Source: JAZKIX01 sp040384645
GTDB lineage: Bacteria > Pseudomonadota > Gammaproteobacteria > Burkholderiales > Burkholderiaceae_D
Length of the DNA stretch: 28,043 nucleotides
Assembly: GCA_040384645.1 (NCBI GenBank)
Contig: JAZKIX010000135.1
Coordinates: forward strand, 1 to 28,043
Direction of reading: 5' to 3'
A program made the position numbers and the translations under genes. The first letter of the stretch is position 1. Each line of letters starts with the position of its first letter. The notes beneath the pieces were generated by a model. The model saw only the letters and a program-made list of their open reading frames with translations. It had not been told where the DNA came from and did not search any database. Shown one piece after another: positions 16,162 through 24,168 of this stretch.

Positions 16162-16289
16162 TGCGCTCCCTGAAAACCATCGATGTATTGCCGCTGTGGT
16201 GCATGTTTTATGTGAGCCGATTCGGTTTGCGGTTTGCTGTAATGCCGTACCGCAAGAAGGCTAGTGGAAAACTTTCTACTATTTTTACC
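16162..16289 (-). promoter_or_regulatory. Leader and probable promoter region of the CHAT/STAND operon
   Basis: Minus-strand sequence upstream of the CHAT-SIR2 start has a ribosome site CAGGGAGCGCA directly before ATG. An AT-rich tract lies at 16262-16330, with TTGGTAAAAATAGTAGAAAG near 16270-16290 giving weak -35/-10-like words. No gene interrupts the 235 bp to the next coding end, so the operon promoter should be here. I cannot assign exact boxes. Confidence 0.35.
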
Positions 16290-16377
16290 AAAACTGCTTT
16301 AAATATACTCCATGCAGTATTTTTAAAGGCCCAATGAATACGAGCGGGTGATGGCACTTTTTTGCACATACCCCCTT
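16290..16377. repeat. Intergenic hairpin repeat, copy 2 of 3
   Basis: About 90 bp aligned with 25371-25461. Shared blocks include CAAAACTG-like, ATACTCC, GTATTTT, CCAATGAAT, CGAGCG and ATACCCCC. Its centre, GGGTGATGGCACTTTTTTGC then ACATACCC, folds into a stem (GGGT-ATG-GCA with TGC-CAT-ACCC) around a C/T loop. It lies upstream of the operon and just past the end of the HD-domain gene. Confidence 0.6.
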
Positions 16378-16396
16378 ACAACATCTTCTTGCAAGC

Positions 16397-16828
16397 TCAA
16401 ATCACCTCGCCAGCCAACAAAATTTCCCTGACCTTTTCATATTCCTTAAGACGGGCAAAGTCCTGTTCGGTCGGCGCCTGAATGCGGCTCAGATCCATAT
16501 TGTCTGTCACGTCTGCCAGCTTGACCACTCTGGCAATAGGATTTTTAACCGCACGCTGCGCGGCATCCACGCGCGCTTCGCCTTCAAACTTAGTCAATGC
16601 GCGTATCGCCTCGATGACTTCTGCCGCGAACCCTTCGGCGCTCAAATCGTCGAAAGTAACCGTCGTATCCTCAACCACATCATGCAGTACCGCCGCCATT
16701 CGTTCGTTGAGCGTGCGAACCGCAAGCATGATTCTGAGCGGATGGGAAATATACGGTTGCCCTACCTTATCGACTTGGCCAGCGTGCGCATTGGCTGCGA
16801 TCTCGATAGCCCGTTCTAGCGTCGACAT
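16397..16828 (-). CDS. Small HD-domain protein resembling (p)ppGpp hydrolases (MESH1/RelA-SpoT HD type)
   Basis: 143 aa from the ATG at 16828, preceded by AAGGGGGAT at a good distance. The frame is open to 16960, and an alternative start at 16903 (MTTVEAAALIEAIPPSW) lacks a ribosome site. The motifs are those of the RelA/SpoT hydrolase half: AHAGQVDKVGQPYISHPLRI (His29), AAVLHDVVEDT (His49-Asp50) and VVKLADVTDNM (Asp106, equivalent to KLADRLHNM). There is no synthetase, TGS or ACT domain, so it is a stand-alone small alarmone hydrolase or a related nucleotide phosphohydrolase. Cytosolic. It is divergent from the nucleotidyltransferase gene; a detoxifying partner role is possible but not shown. 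Confidence 0.82.
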   Translation of the reverse strand: MSTLERAIEIAANAHAGQVDKVGQPYISHPLRIMLAVRTLNERMAAVLHDVVEDTTVTFDDLSAEGFAAEVIEAIRALTKFEGEARVDAAQRAVKNPIARVVKLADVTDNMDLSRIQAPTEQDFARLKEYEKVREILLAGEVI

Positions 16829-16904
16829 ATGATCCCCCTTTACAATTTCACGCCAAGATGGCGGGATCGCTTCGATCAGTGCCGCTGCCTCTACCGTGGT
16901 CATT

Positions 16905-16933
16905 AACGCAATTGCGTAAGCTGTAATTGCGTA
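16905..16933. promoter_or_regulatory. Candidate operator: palindrome plus repeated half-site
   Basis: TAACGCAATTGCGTAA (16905-16920) is a palindrome with one mismatched pair around the perfect 12-bp core ACGCAATTGCGT. The half-site AATTGCGTA recurs at 16925-16933, 15 bp further. It sits in the divergent region between the HD-domain and nucleotidyltransferase genes. Its symmetry suits binding of a dimeric regulator; no regulator is identified. Confidence 0.3.
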
Positions 16934-17045
16934 TGCTCTGTTGGTCCAACAGTCTTGCAAGCTGGTGCATCAACCCGAAGCCACAAAGTTAAACTCGTGC
17001 CACTGAAACGATTGAACTTCAGCACAATATCAAAACAATTTAACC

Positions 17046-17876
17046 ATGACCAATACAAGCCAAGAATTTGAAAACATCGAGCATCCGATTGATCCTGAAA
17101 TACGTTCAGAGATCGAGAAATCACTTGCCCGCGTCGAACGTGACCACGCCGTAAAAGTACTGTTCGCCTGCGAATCTGGCAGTCGTGGCTGGGGCTTCGC
17201 CTCGCCCGACAGTGACTACGATGTGCGTTTTATCTATGTCAACCGGCTTGATTGGTACCTGACCGTTTTTCCGGGACGCGACGTCATCGAGCTGCCAATC
17301 AGTGATGTATACGATGTCAGCGGCTGGGATCTGCGCAAAGCGCTCGGCTTACTGAGAAACGGCAACGCCACGTTGGTGGAATGGCTTTCCTCGCCCGTTG
17401 TGTATATGGCTGACCAAAAATTCTTAAGCGATATCTGGCAAGCCGCGCAGCAAGTACACCGGCCGGAACGCTCTTTTTACCATTACCTTCATATGGCGAA
17501 AAAGAACTATCGTGAACACTTGCGCGGTGAAGTTGTACGCCTTAAAAAATATCTGTATGTACTGCGTCCATTGATGGCATGCCTTTGGATCGAACAGCAG
17601 CGCGGGCCGGTGCCGATGCGTTTTCAGGAACTGGTGGATGTGATGGTGACAGACGCTGCATTGAAAGCGGCAATCGGAGAACTGTTGATCATCAAGCGCC
17701 GCGCTTCAGAGGCCGAGCACGGCACGCCGATGCCAGTCATCAATCGCTTTCTTGAATTTCATTTGGAACGATTGGCAAGCGTTCCGACACTTGCCAGGCA
17801 AGATGATCCGAGCTTCGCTGTCCTTGATCAGCTACTGCATAACACAGTGCTTGATCAAGGCAAAACCTTTGTTTAA
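17046..17876 (+). CDS. Predicted nucleotidyltransferase, RlaP-like (DNA polymerase beta superfamily)
   Basis: 276 aa. The N-terminal part has the nucleotidyltransferase signature LFACESGSRGWGFASPDSDY followed by DVRF, with GSRGWG at 45-50 and metal-binding Asp57/Asp59. It continues with DWYLTVFPGRDVIELPISDV, then SGWDLRKALGLLRNGNATLV and EWLSSP. These motifs and the length fit the Predicted nucleotidyltransferase family (PF10127), whose phage-type members (RlaP) accompany RNA ligases in RNA repair. The helical C-terminal half (YLHMAKKNYREHLRGE, YLYVLRPLMACLWIE) is also typical. No RNA ligase or RtcB gene is in the window, so the nucleotide acceptor is unknown. The start ATG at 17046 has no strong ribosome site. 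The gene ends 45 bp before the convergent metallopeptidase gene. Confidence 0.85.
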   Translation: MTNTSQEFENIEHPIDPEIRSEIEKSLARVERDHAVKVLFACESGSRGWGFASPDSDYDVRFIYVNRLDWYLTVFPGRDVIELPISDVYDVSGWDLRKALGLLRNGNATLVEWLSSPVVYMADQKFLSDIWQAAQQVHRPERSFYHYLHMAKKNYREHLRGEVVRLKKYLYVLRPLMACLWIEQQRGPVPMRFQELVDVMVTDAALKAAIGELLIIKRRASEAEHGTPMPVINRFLEFHLERLASVPTLARQDDPSFAVLDQLLHNTVLDQGKTFV

Positions 17877-17913
17877 TGAGGCTTTTTTGAATTCCAATGC
17901 GATTGCAGCCTCA
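17877..17913. terminator. Possible weak terminator between convergent genes
   Basis: TGAGGCT (17877-17883) and AGCCTCA (17907-17913) form a 7-bp stem with a 23-nt loop in the 45-bp space between convergent genes. The T run is inside the loop rather than after the stem, so this is a poor fit to an intrinsic terminator. Confidence 0.25.
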
Positions 17914-17921
17914 CAGTAGTA

Positions 17922-19406
17922 TCAAACTCGAGAACCGCGACGCTCTCTCATCCAAGCCATTGCCAGCAATCCCAAGCCCATCAGCAGCAACGCAAGTTCT
18001 GAGACGGTCGGAATAGCGGCTGGTAGCGGCACGACAGCAGCCGCCAGTTGGAAACCCGTCGCATTGCTGCCAGGCGTGCCGCCGACCGCAGCCGGATCGT
18101 TGGTCACACCAGTCGATTCATTGGTACCATTCAGATCAGCGTCATAGGCAAAACTACCCTGATTGATCACCTGCACCGTATTGCCGGCCGGTATCGACGA
18201 GTCGATTGTCGCAGTGATCATGATGGTCACGCTGCCGCTGGCGGGAATGCTGCCATTCCACGTCACCGTGTTGGTGCCAACGCTGGCCACTGCGGTGCCG
18301 CTGCTTGCCGTGGCGCTTACCAGGATCAGGCTGGCCGGAAGTACGTCGGTAAATTCATTGCCGGGATTATCTGCCGTCGCCGCATTGCCGGCATTGGACA
18401 ACACGATGGTATAGCTCACGGTGCCGCCACGGACAAAACTGCCGCTAACTACCTTGGTGGCGGACACCGCCACACCATTCACGGTAAACACGGTCGGATC
18501 ATTGGCGCCGCCTACTGCCGGGTCATCAGTAGACACCGCAGTTTCGTTTGTGCCATTGAGATCGGTGTCGACGCTGACGGTGCCTTGGTTGCTCACGACG
18601 GTGCCGCTGGCAGCTCCTGAGTTGACCGTCGCGGTGATCGTCATGGTGACGCTGCCGCCGGCAGGAATGCTGCCGTTCCAGCTGACGGTACCGGTGCCGG
18701 TGTTGGCTACGGCAGTGCCCGCACTTGCATTGGCGCTGACCAGCGCGAGCGCTGCGGGCAATAGGTCAGTGAATTCATTGCCGGCGTTGTCAAGCGTCGC
18801 CGCCGATCCGCTATTGCTCAGCACCACGGTGTAGGTAACGGTGTTGCCGGTCGAAAAGCTGCCGCCCACAGTCATACTACCGCTCACACTGGCGCTCTGG
18901 ACCACGAATGCAGTGGGATCGGTGGCTCCGCCCACAGCCGGATCGTCGGTCATTGCGGTCGATTCGTTGCTGCCGTTGCCATCGGCATCATATGACACCG
19001 TTCCCTGGTTGCTGATCGTCGTGCCTTGGGTGCCGGCATTGACCGTCGCGTTAATGGTAATAGTGACGCTGCCGCCCAGCGACGCCAGCGAGCCGTTCCA
19101 GGTGGCGGTGTTACCGGCTGTCACTGCCGTACCGGAGCTGGCATTGGCGCTAACCAGGGTCAGGCCGGCGGGTAAAACATCGCTGAATTCATTGCCTGCG
19201 TTGTCAGCTTGCGTTGCCGTACCGCTGTTGGACAAGGTAACCGTGTAGGCGACCATACTGCCAATCGTGTAAGTGCCACTGACCGTCATATTGCCGCTCA
19301 CATTGTTACTCTGCACCACGAATGTGGTCGGATCGGTGGCGCCGCCCACGCCGGGATCGTCGGTCACTGCGCTCGCTTCGTTGGTACCATTTAAGTCGGC
19401 ATCGTA
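17922..19406 (-). CDS. C-terminal part of the frameshifted M36-type peptidase: DUF11 repeats and IPTL-CTERM tail
   Basis: The frame is open upstream to the frameshift at about 19404-19410 and ends at a TGA (17922-17924). It has no start of its own: the protein resumes in mid-repeat as YDADLNGTNEASAVTDDPGV. It contains three DUF11-type Ig-like repeats of about 138 residues, each with NAGNEFTDVLPAGLTLVSAN, WNGSIPAGGSVTITI and NQGTVSYDAD-type blocks, then the sorting tail AAIPTVSELALLLMGLGLLA followed by MAWMRERRG. That is a variant of IPTL-CTERM: IPT box, membrane helix, basic end. Such tails are processed or anchored at the outer envelope by an exosortase-like pathway. It belongs to the same ancestral gene as 19391-23476. 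Confidence 0.8.
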   Translation of the reverse strand, partial: YDADLNGTNEASAVTDDPGVGGATDPTTFVVQSNNVSGNMTVSGTYTIGSMVAYTVTLSNSGTATQADNAGNEFSDVLPAGLTLVSANASSGTAVTAGNTATWNGSLASLGGSVTITINATVNAGTQGTTISNQGTVSYDADGNGSNESTAMTDDPAVGGATDPTAFVVQSASVSGSMTVGGSFSTGNTVTYTVVLSNSGSAATLDNAGNEFTDLLPAALALVSANASAGTAVANTGTGTVSWNGSIPAGGSVTMTITATVNSGAASGTVVSNQGTVSVDTDLNGTNETAVSTDDPAVGGANDPTVFTVNGVAVSATKVVSGSFVRGGTVSYTIVLSNAGNAATADNPGNEFTDVLPASLILVSATASSGTAVASVGTNTVTWNGSIPASGSVTIMITATIDSSIPAGNTVQVINQGSFAYDADLNGTNESTGVTNDPAAVGGTPGSNATGFQLAAAVVPLPAAIPTVSELALLLMGLGLLAMAWMRERRGSRV

Positions 19407-20130
19407 ATCGTGCCTTGGTTACTGATGGTGGTGGCGCTGTTGATAGCGGCGGTGATGGTGATGGTGACGCTACCCCCAGCAGGAATACTGCCGTCCCATG
19501 TCACGGTATTGGTGCCGACTGCCGCAGTTGCGGTACCTGCTGTGGCATTGGCGCTCACCAGCGTCAAGCCGGCAGGCAGCACGTCAGTGAATTCATTGCC
19601 GGCATTGTCGGCTTGCGCAGCCGTACCGCTGTTGGACAAGGAAACTGTGTAGGTGACCGTGCCACCAAGCGAGAAACTGCCGCTGACGGTCATGCTGCCG
19701 CTCACGCTGGCGCTCTGGACCACGAACGCAGTGGGGTCGGTGGCCCCGCCCACAGCCGGGTCGTCGGTCATTGCGGTCGATTCGTTGCTGCCGTTACCAT
19801 CGGCATCGTATGACACCGATCCCTGGTTACTGATGGTCGTGCCATGGGTACCGGCATTGACAGTCGCGGTGATGGTGATAGTGACACTGCCGCCGAGCGG
19901 CGCCAGCGAGCCGTCCCAAGTCACGGTGCTAGCGGCTGTCGCTGCGGTGCCGGAGCTGGCAATGGCACTGACTAAGGTCAGGCTGGCAGGTAATACATCG
20001 GTGAATTCATACCCTGCGTTGTCGGCTTGGCTGACGGTGCCGTTGTTGGTCAGGGTTACGGTGTAGGTCACGGTCTGTCCGACACTGAAGGTGCCTGAGA
20101 CGGTCTTGGTGGCAGCAACAGCGACAGTCG
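18070..20130 (-). repeat. Five tandem DUF11-type repeats, about 410 bp each
   Basis: Matching landmark positions (ACCACGAA at 18901 and 19719, ACCACGAATG near 19315) give spacings of 414 and 404 bp, that is 138 codons and 136 codons minus 4 nt. The odd spacing localises a 4-nt loss to the unit that contains the frameshift. First and third units share long, almost identical DNA stretches, which makes slippage, gene conversion or assembly collapse plausible. Confidence 0.8.
19391..19410 (-). other. Frameshift site in the peptidase repeat region
   Basis: Minus strand reads GGCACGATTACGATGCCGAC. Sister repeats have six nucleotides (two codons, Val-Ser or similar) between the GGCACG and TACGATGCC blocks; here there are two. 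The 4-nt shortfall moves translation onto a TAA at 19391-19393. It is either a real inactivating deletion or an assembly error in repeats. Confidence 0.75.
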
Positions 20131-23100
20131 GTGTAAAAAGAGCAATATCGTAGTGGACTGGCGTGACCAGCATCGACCATGAGTTCAATGTTCCGGTATC
20201 GCCCCCAGCCTGATCGGAAACCAGCATGCTCCAGGTACCTTGGGTACTCTTGCCGTCATAGCGAGACAGATTACCTACCGGGTCTGCGGGGCCGAAGCCG
20301 GCAAGGTCTGCCCACGGTCCATTAAACACCGGCAACCAGGATTGGGTATAAGGCGCTGCAGCATTAGGTGCTTGTACCATGTCATTGCCGGCAACGAGAG
20401 GCAAGTCGTCGTCGATGACCATGTTGGTGATATTGTCGCCGTCCCCGCCGCCCGCTACCATTCCGCCAATCAATCCCATCAGGTCTACACCCAACGCGTC
20501 CGGCGAGCGCAACATGGCAGTTAAGTCGCCTGGGAAAGTGTGGCTAATGCTATCGATACGAAAATCCAGATCTGCAATCACAAAATCGTCGGTAATCGTT
20601 ATTTGGTGAAACACGCCGCGTGCCTGTAGATCTGGAATGGCGAGTGCCAAGGCCGGGCCATTGGTATAGGTGACGACCGGATCGGCGCCGTTCGCAGTGC
20701 CGACGCGAAGCCGGAACGAGGTCGATGTAGTACCAAGGTTGGAAACCGTCGTCACCATGAAATCAATCGGGGCGCCGGCCGTCATGGACGACGCCACGGT
20801 AAACGTGAAGGTATCGCCAGTAGCACTGCCCTGCGGCGCAATCGCGCCATAGGTCGAGGTATCGTCGTAAATCGTGACGCCGGGCGTCGATGTCGTCAGC
20901 GTGGCTGTTGCACTGGTCGCCGCCTTAGCTGCCGCACGCCAGGGATTTGTCAGCTTCACCGTCATCCTGACGGCTTCGCCCGGATCGATGGCGCCATTGT
21001 TATTGGATATGCTGTCATCGATCGTCACATCCGTCATCGGATTGACGACATCAAGGAACGGTACGGAAAATGATTCGTGCACTCCCATATGGCTGGCTAT
21101 ATAACCATACATTACGTTGAAAGGCGTACGGGCGCCATAGCCCAATCCGCGGTCGGCAAAACTACCCCAAACCGATGCTTCATTGGCGCAGGCATTGGTC
21201 ACGCAATCGGTCTGGAACAGCGCATCACGCGCCTCGGTGAAGCTCGGGTCGATCGGCGTCATCTTCAGCGCATCGGTTACCAGTTGCAGCATTGTTTGGT
21301 TGCCGGTCGGGACATCGCCATTGGCACCGGCCGGGTCGGCGATGATCCGGGCGCGCGCGCCCCACAAGCTTAGCGCCCATACCTCGCCGCTGTTATTGCC
21401 TCCCATCCCGCCCTGATTAGCGACAGCCGTAAGTGGCGTCGGTGCAATACCGCCGGAAAGGTTCAGAGTCACATCATCCACGTCAGCCCAGGTCAAAGGA
21501 TTGACGCTATGGTCGGTGCTGTAGGGAAAGCGGCGCCTTCCATAGACATAGTTATCCATAAAGGTTGTTACACCACCTAGCTTAAAGCCAAGGTAGGCGC
21601 TAAACGGATACATCCCGTCCGGATCGTCGGCATTGGTATTGTTGAGCAAGGACAAAGCATAAAAATCGCTCCAGCCTTCGGCCATCCCTTTTCCCGGATC
21701 CCAGTTCAGTCCGGCGCCGTTGCCGATGAGGCGACTGCTCAGGCCATGACTCAATTCATGCAAAACGGTCTCGGCATCCAGGCTGCCTTCGCGGTCGACA
21801 GTCGGGCCGATAAAACGGAACATCTGCATCCGTCCCGAAGTGCCATCCGGAGGAGTGGAAAAACTAGCACTGTCGGTGCTGGAACTGTCTTGCATATCGG
21901 CCAGCACACGATCATTGCCGAGTCCCATGCCGCTGAAATTGGTTTGCTGGAAATTGCCAGCCGCCTCGTCAAAGCCAAGTGCGAACAATTTGTCGTGATA
22001 CCAGTTAGTCAGGTAAAACAAATTCGTGATAGCACCACGTCGGAATTGGTCGACAGCCAGTGTGCCGTTATTGCCGTTGCCGGTAGGGGTCTGGCCAGCT
22101 TCCGGATTGCCGCCTTGCGGCGATGGCAGGAAGTTGGTCTCGAAGTTGCGCAGCGTCGTACCCAGGAAATCCCGGTTGCGCGAATTGGCGTCTGGATTGC
22201 CGGTTGGACGGCCATTGCCATCGAGCACACTGCTCGCCGCCGTATCGCACTGATTCGCGCCGCCTGCTCCTGCGCCGCCTACCCGATCCATGCAAACCAG
22301 CGCGTTATTGCCCAGCGTTTGGGTTTCATTGGCGGTACAGATACCGCCGGGACAATCCGCGATCCAACCGTTGGGGCTGGCCGTGGCGTCCATCGCCGTA
22401 TGCATGCTGACGATGGTCGGGGCGATACCGGCAGACTGGGTGCCGGCACCCACCACCGCCGTGCTGGGCGACTGCGGTGCAGGGCTGTCGGCGGGAGTTA
22501 CGCCGTCAGCCTGGACATAAACTCGAAAGCGTGCATCGTGCGTCGAAACATATTCGCGCATGCCTTTGCGCCATAACAACTCGCCGCTTTCGGCGTCGAT
22601 AACGGCATACCAATCCTGCTCTCCGGTGGTGAACACCACCAGCGACCAGGCCGGCACCAATACACCCGGTGCAAGGGGGAACAAGACCTGGCGCGCCGTG
22701 ATCGGCCCGGCGGTGTAGCCGTCGCTGCCAATCAGTTCGATCCTTCCGCCGCTGTCGGTCGTGACGGTAAAACTGGCTGGGTCAATGGTCTTGCCTTCGG
22801 CAGCCAGCAAGTTGGCAACTGCTGCTTCCGGTGTCATGAACTGGGCGGCACTGGCCGATTGTGCGACTACACGGGCATTGGGAATGATCAATCCCACACC
22901 CTTGACCAGGCGACCATCCCGATCCATTAGAAATCGGGTTTCGCCCTGGAACACTGGCCGGCCATTGACCTGCTGTTCCACCCGCAGCATGCGCAAGCCG
23001 CTGCCGCCGCCGGCACTATCGCCGAGCACGACCAGATCGCTCATATCGGTGGCAGTCAGGCCGAATATATCGCGGTTTTGCTGGAGGTAGTCGCGCACGA

Positions 23101-23476
23101 TGGTCTCGCCGCTTTGTCCTGGCGCAGAACCGGTCAGGGCGCCACGTTTATTGTGTATGGATGCGGGGCCGCCCGTCAGAGGCGATAGCTTGACTTCAAG
23201 ATCAGGTTGGGTTCGCGAGCGCGTGGCGACTGCATCGGCAATGGCACGCGCGGTTGGCACAGCGGCCATGCCTGCGTCACGCATCGCGCTTTGCCTGGCG
23301 CCAGTGGCGACGCCGTTACTGCTGGCGCGAACCCGGACGTCGAACATCAGCGCAGGCTTGGATTTGTCGGGGAGCGGCTCGGCCAACGCCAACCCGGGTA
23401 CTGTACCAGCGACCAACAACACTATGCCGCCGCAACGGGCCAGTCCATTCCTGATTGTGCTATTCAATTGGTGCAT
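19391..23476 (-). CDS. Secreted M36 (fungalysin-like) metallopeptidase with P-domain and DUF11 repeats, N-terminal part
   Basis: 1361 aa to a premature TAA created by a frameshift; with the downstream part the original would be about 1,850 aa. Order: signal peptide (about 1-32, GIVLLVAGTVPGLALA), FTP/PepSY-type propeptide (about 100-300), M36 catalytic domain with zinc site VLHELSHGLSSRLIGNG (His573, Glu574, His577) and third ligand Glu600 in MAEGWSDFYALS, NTNADDPDGMYPF typical of M36, a proprotein-convertase P-domain (about 1010-1125, ending GTWSMLVSDQAGGDTGTLNS), then two DUF11 repeats. Canonical M36 has HEYTH; here it is HELSH. It should be exported and degrade extracellular protein. The start at 23476 has only GGGG immediately before it. 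The break lies after NQGTITMPT, where sister repeats read NQGTVSYDAD. Confidence 0.9.
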   Translation of the reverse strand: MHQLNSTIRNGLARCGGIVLLVAGTVPGLALAEPLPDKSKPALMFDVRVRASSNGVATGARQSAMRDAGMAAVPTARAIADAVATRSRTQPDLEVKLSPLTGGPASIHNKRGALTGSAPGQSGETIVRDYLQQNRDIFGLTATDMSDLVVLGDSAGGGSGLRMLRVEQQVNGRPVFQGETRFLMDRDGRLVKGVGLIIPNARVVAQSASAAQFMTPEAAVANLLAAEGKTIDPASFTVTTDSGGRIELIGSDGYTAGPITARQVLFPLAPGVLVPAWSLVVFTTGEQDWYAVIDAESGELLWRKGMREYVSTHDARFRVYVQADGVTPADSPAPQSPSTAVVGAGTQSAGIAPTIVSMHTAMDATASPNGWIADCPGGICTANETQTLGNNALVCMDRVGGAGAGGANQCDTAASSVLDGNGRPTGNPDANSRNRDFLGTTLRNFETNFLPSPQGGNPEAGQTPTGNGNNGTLAVDQFRRGAITNLFYLTNWYHDKLFALGFDEAAGNFQQTNFSGMGLGNDRVLADMQDSSSTDSASFSTPPDGTSGRMQMFRFIGPTVDREGSLDAETVLHELSHGLSSRLIGNGAGLNWDPGKGMAEGWSDFYALSLLNNTNADDPDGMYPFSAYLGFKLGGVTTFMDNYVYGRRRFPYSTDHSVNPLTWADVDDVTLNLSGGIAPTPLTAVANQGGMGGNNSGEVWALSLWGARARIIADPAGANGDVPTGNQTMLQLVTDALKMTPIDPSFTEARDALFQTDCVTNACANEASVWGSFADRGLGYGARTPFNVMYGYIASHMGVHESFSVPFLDVVNPMTDVTIDDSISNNNGAIDPGEAVRMTVKLTNPWRAAAKAATSATATLTTSTPGVTIYDDTSTYGAIAPQGSATGDTFTFTVASSMTAGAPIDFMVTTVSNLGTTSTSFRLRVGTANGADPVVTYTNGPALALAIPDLQARGVFHQITITDDFVIADLDFRIDSISHTFPGDLTAMLRSPDALGVDLMGLIGGMVAGGGDGDNITNMVIDDDLPLVAGNDMVQAPNAAAPYTQSWLPVFNGPWADLAGFGPADPVGNLSRYDGKSTQGTWSMLVSDQAGGDTGTLNSWSMLVTPVHYDIALFTPTVAVAATKTVSGTFSVGQTVTYTVTLTNNGTVSQADNAGYEFTDVLPASLTLVSAIASSGTAATAASTVTWDGSLAPLGGSVTITITATVNAGTHGTTISNQGSVSYDADGNGSNESTAMTDDPAVGGATDPTAFVVQSASVSGSMTVSGSFSLGGTVTYTVSLSNSGTAAQADNAGNEFTDVLPAGLTLVSANATAGTATAAVGTNTVTWDGSIPAGGSVTITITAAINSATTISNQGTITMPT

Positions 23477-24168
23477 CCCCGTAATATGCGAGGCGCTTTC
23501 CAGGTCAGGCTTGGTGTTCGATAGATCGAAAGCCCTGGCACGCCGCTGCGATTATTTTTGACTGTTTACACTGGCACATCGACGGTTGTCATGATGCCCA
23601 GAACACAAAGACATTTACTCGAAACCGGCGAAGCTGATTGCGGACTGGGATGAAAACTGCGGCACATTGAAGATCGGAAGTTCTACAAAGCAATTGAATA
23701 TATGCAAAATCGCTTTTGATTATATCGAGATTGTTTTTGCAACCGCATAAAATAATGCAGTGTCTAATACCCGCAACAAACGTGCCAAAATGATAACCAA
23801 AAAGGTGCAGCTGAGAAATTTTGCGGGACGATACCCACCCATCTTCAGAACCATTATTTTTGTAACCAGCTCACTGCCCGTCGAGCTTCGCTCGCGATAA
23901 ACCTGTCATTCAAGCACCTTTATCGGCATCGCCACTTCACAGTTGATTGCAAGAATATTGCCTCAGTGCAGAAATAACCCAGCGCCACGCCTGTCGCTGC
24001 AATTCAAAGCAGATGTTTCGATTGCTCGATCCAGGTCGGATCGACGGCGTTCCAGCCAACGTCCCGGCTTACAAAAGCATGACTAAAATGCCATCGACAT
24101 TCCCCACTGCGCCGGTGTCATTAACGAATACACTGGCAAGCTCGCATCATCAAACGAAAGTGTCAGCC
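23477..24168. other. 690-bp divergent intergenic region between the metallopeptidase and lactate dehydrogenase genes
   Basis: AT-rich in its middle (about 23690-23770), with no recognisable gene. It should hold the promoters of both divergent genes; none can be pinned down by eye. CGAGC-TTC-GCTCG near 23882-23894 is a small hairpin without a T run. The lldD frame is open back to 23947, but that extension is low-complexity, lacks a ribosome site and is not conserved in LldD proteins. Confidence 0.4.

Noticed and set aside
16829..16960. 44-residue N-terminal extension of the HD-domain protein
   Set aside because: A good AAGGGGGAT ribosome site precedes the internal ATG at 16828, and the extension is not part of the HD family; kept only as an alternative start.
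18048..18620. Several long plus-strand frames opposite the metallopeptidase (18048-20066)
   Set aside because: They are antisense shadows of the repetitive GC-rich coding sequence and repeat with the DUF11 period.
18070..20130. Tandem repeats considered as a CRISPR array
   Set aside because: Units are about 410 bp, in frame and protein coding (DUF11); there are no short repeats with unique spacers.
23947..24168. Longer N-terminus (455 aa) for the lactate dehydrogenase
   Set aside because: No ribosome site, low-complexity sequence, and the family starts at MPVITNIEDL-type sequence encoded from 24169.
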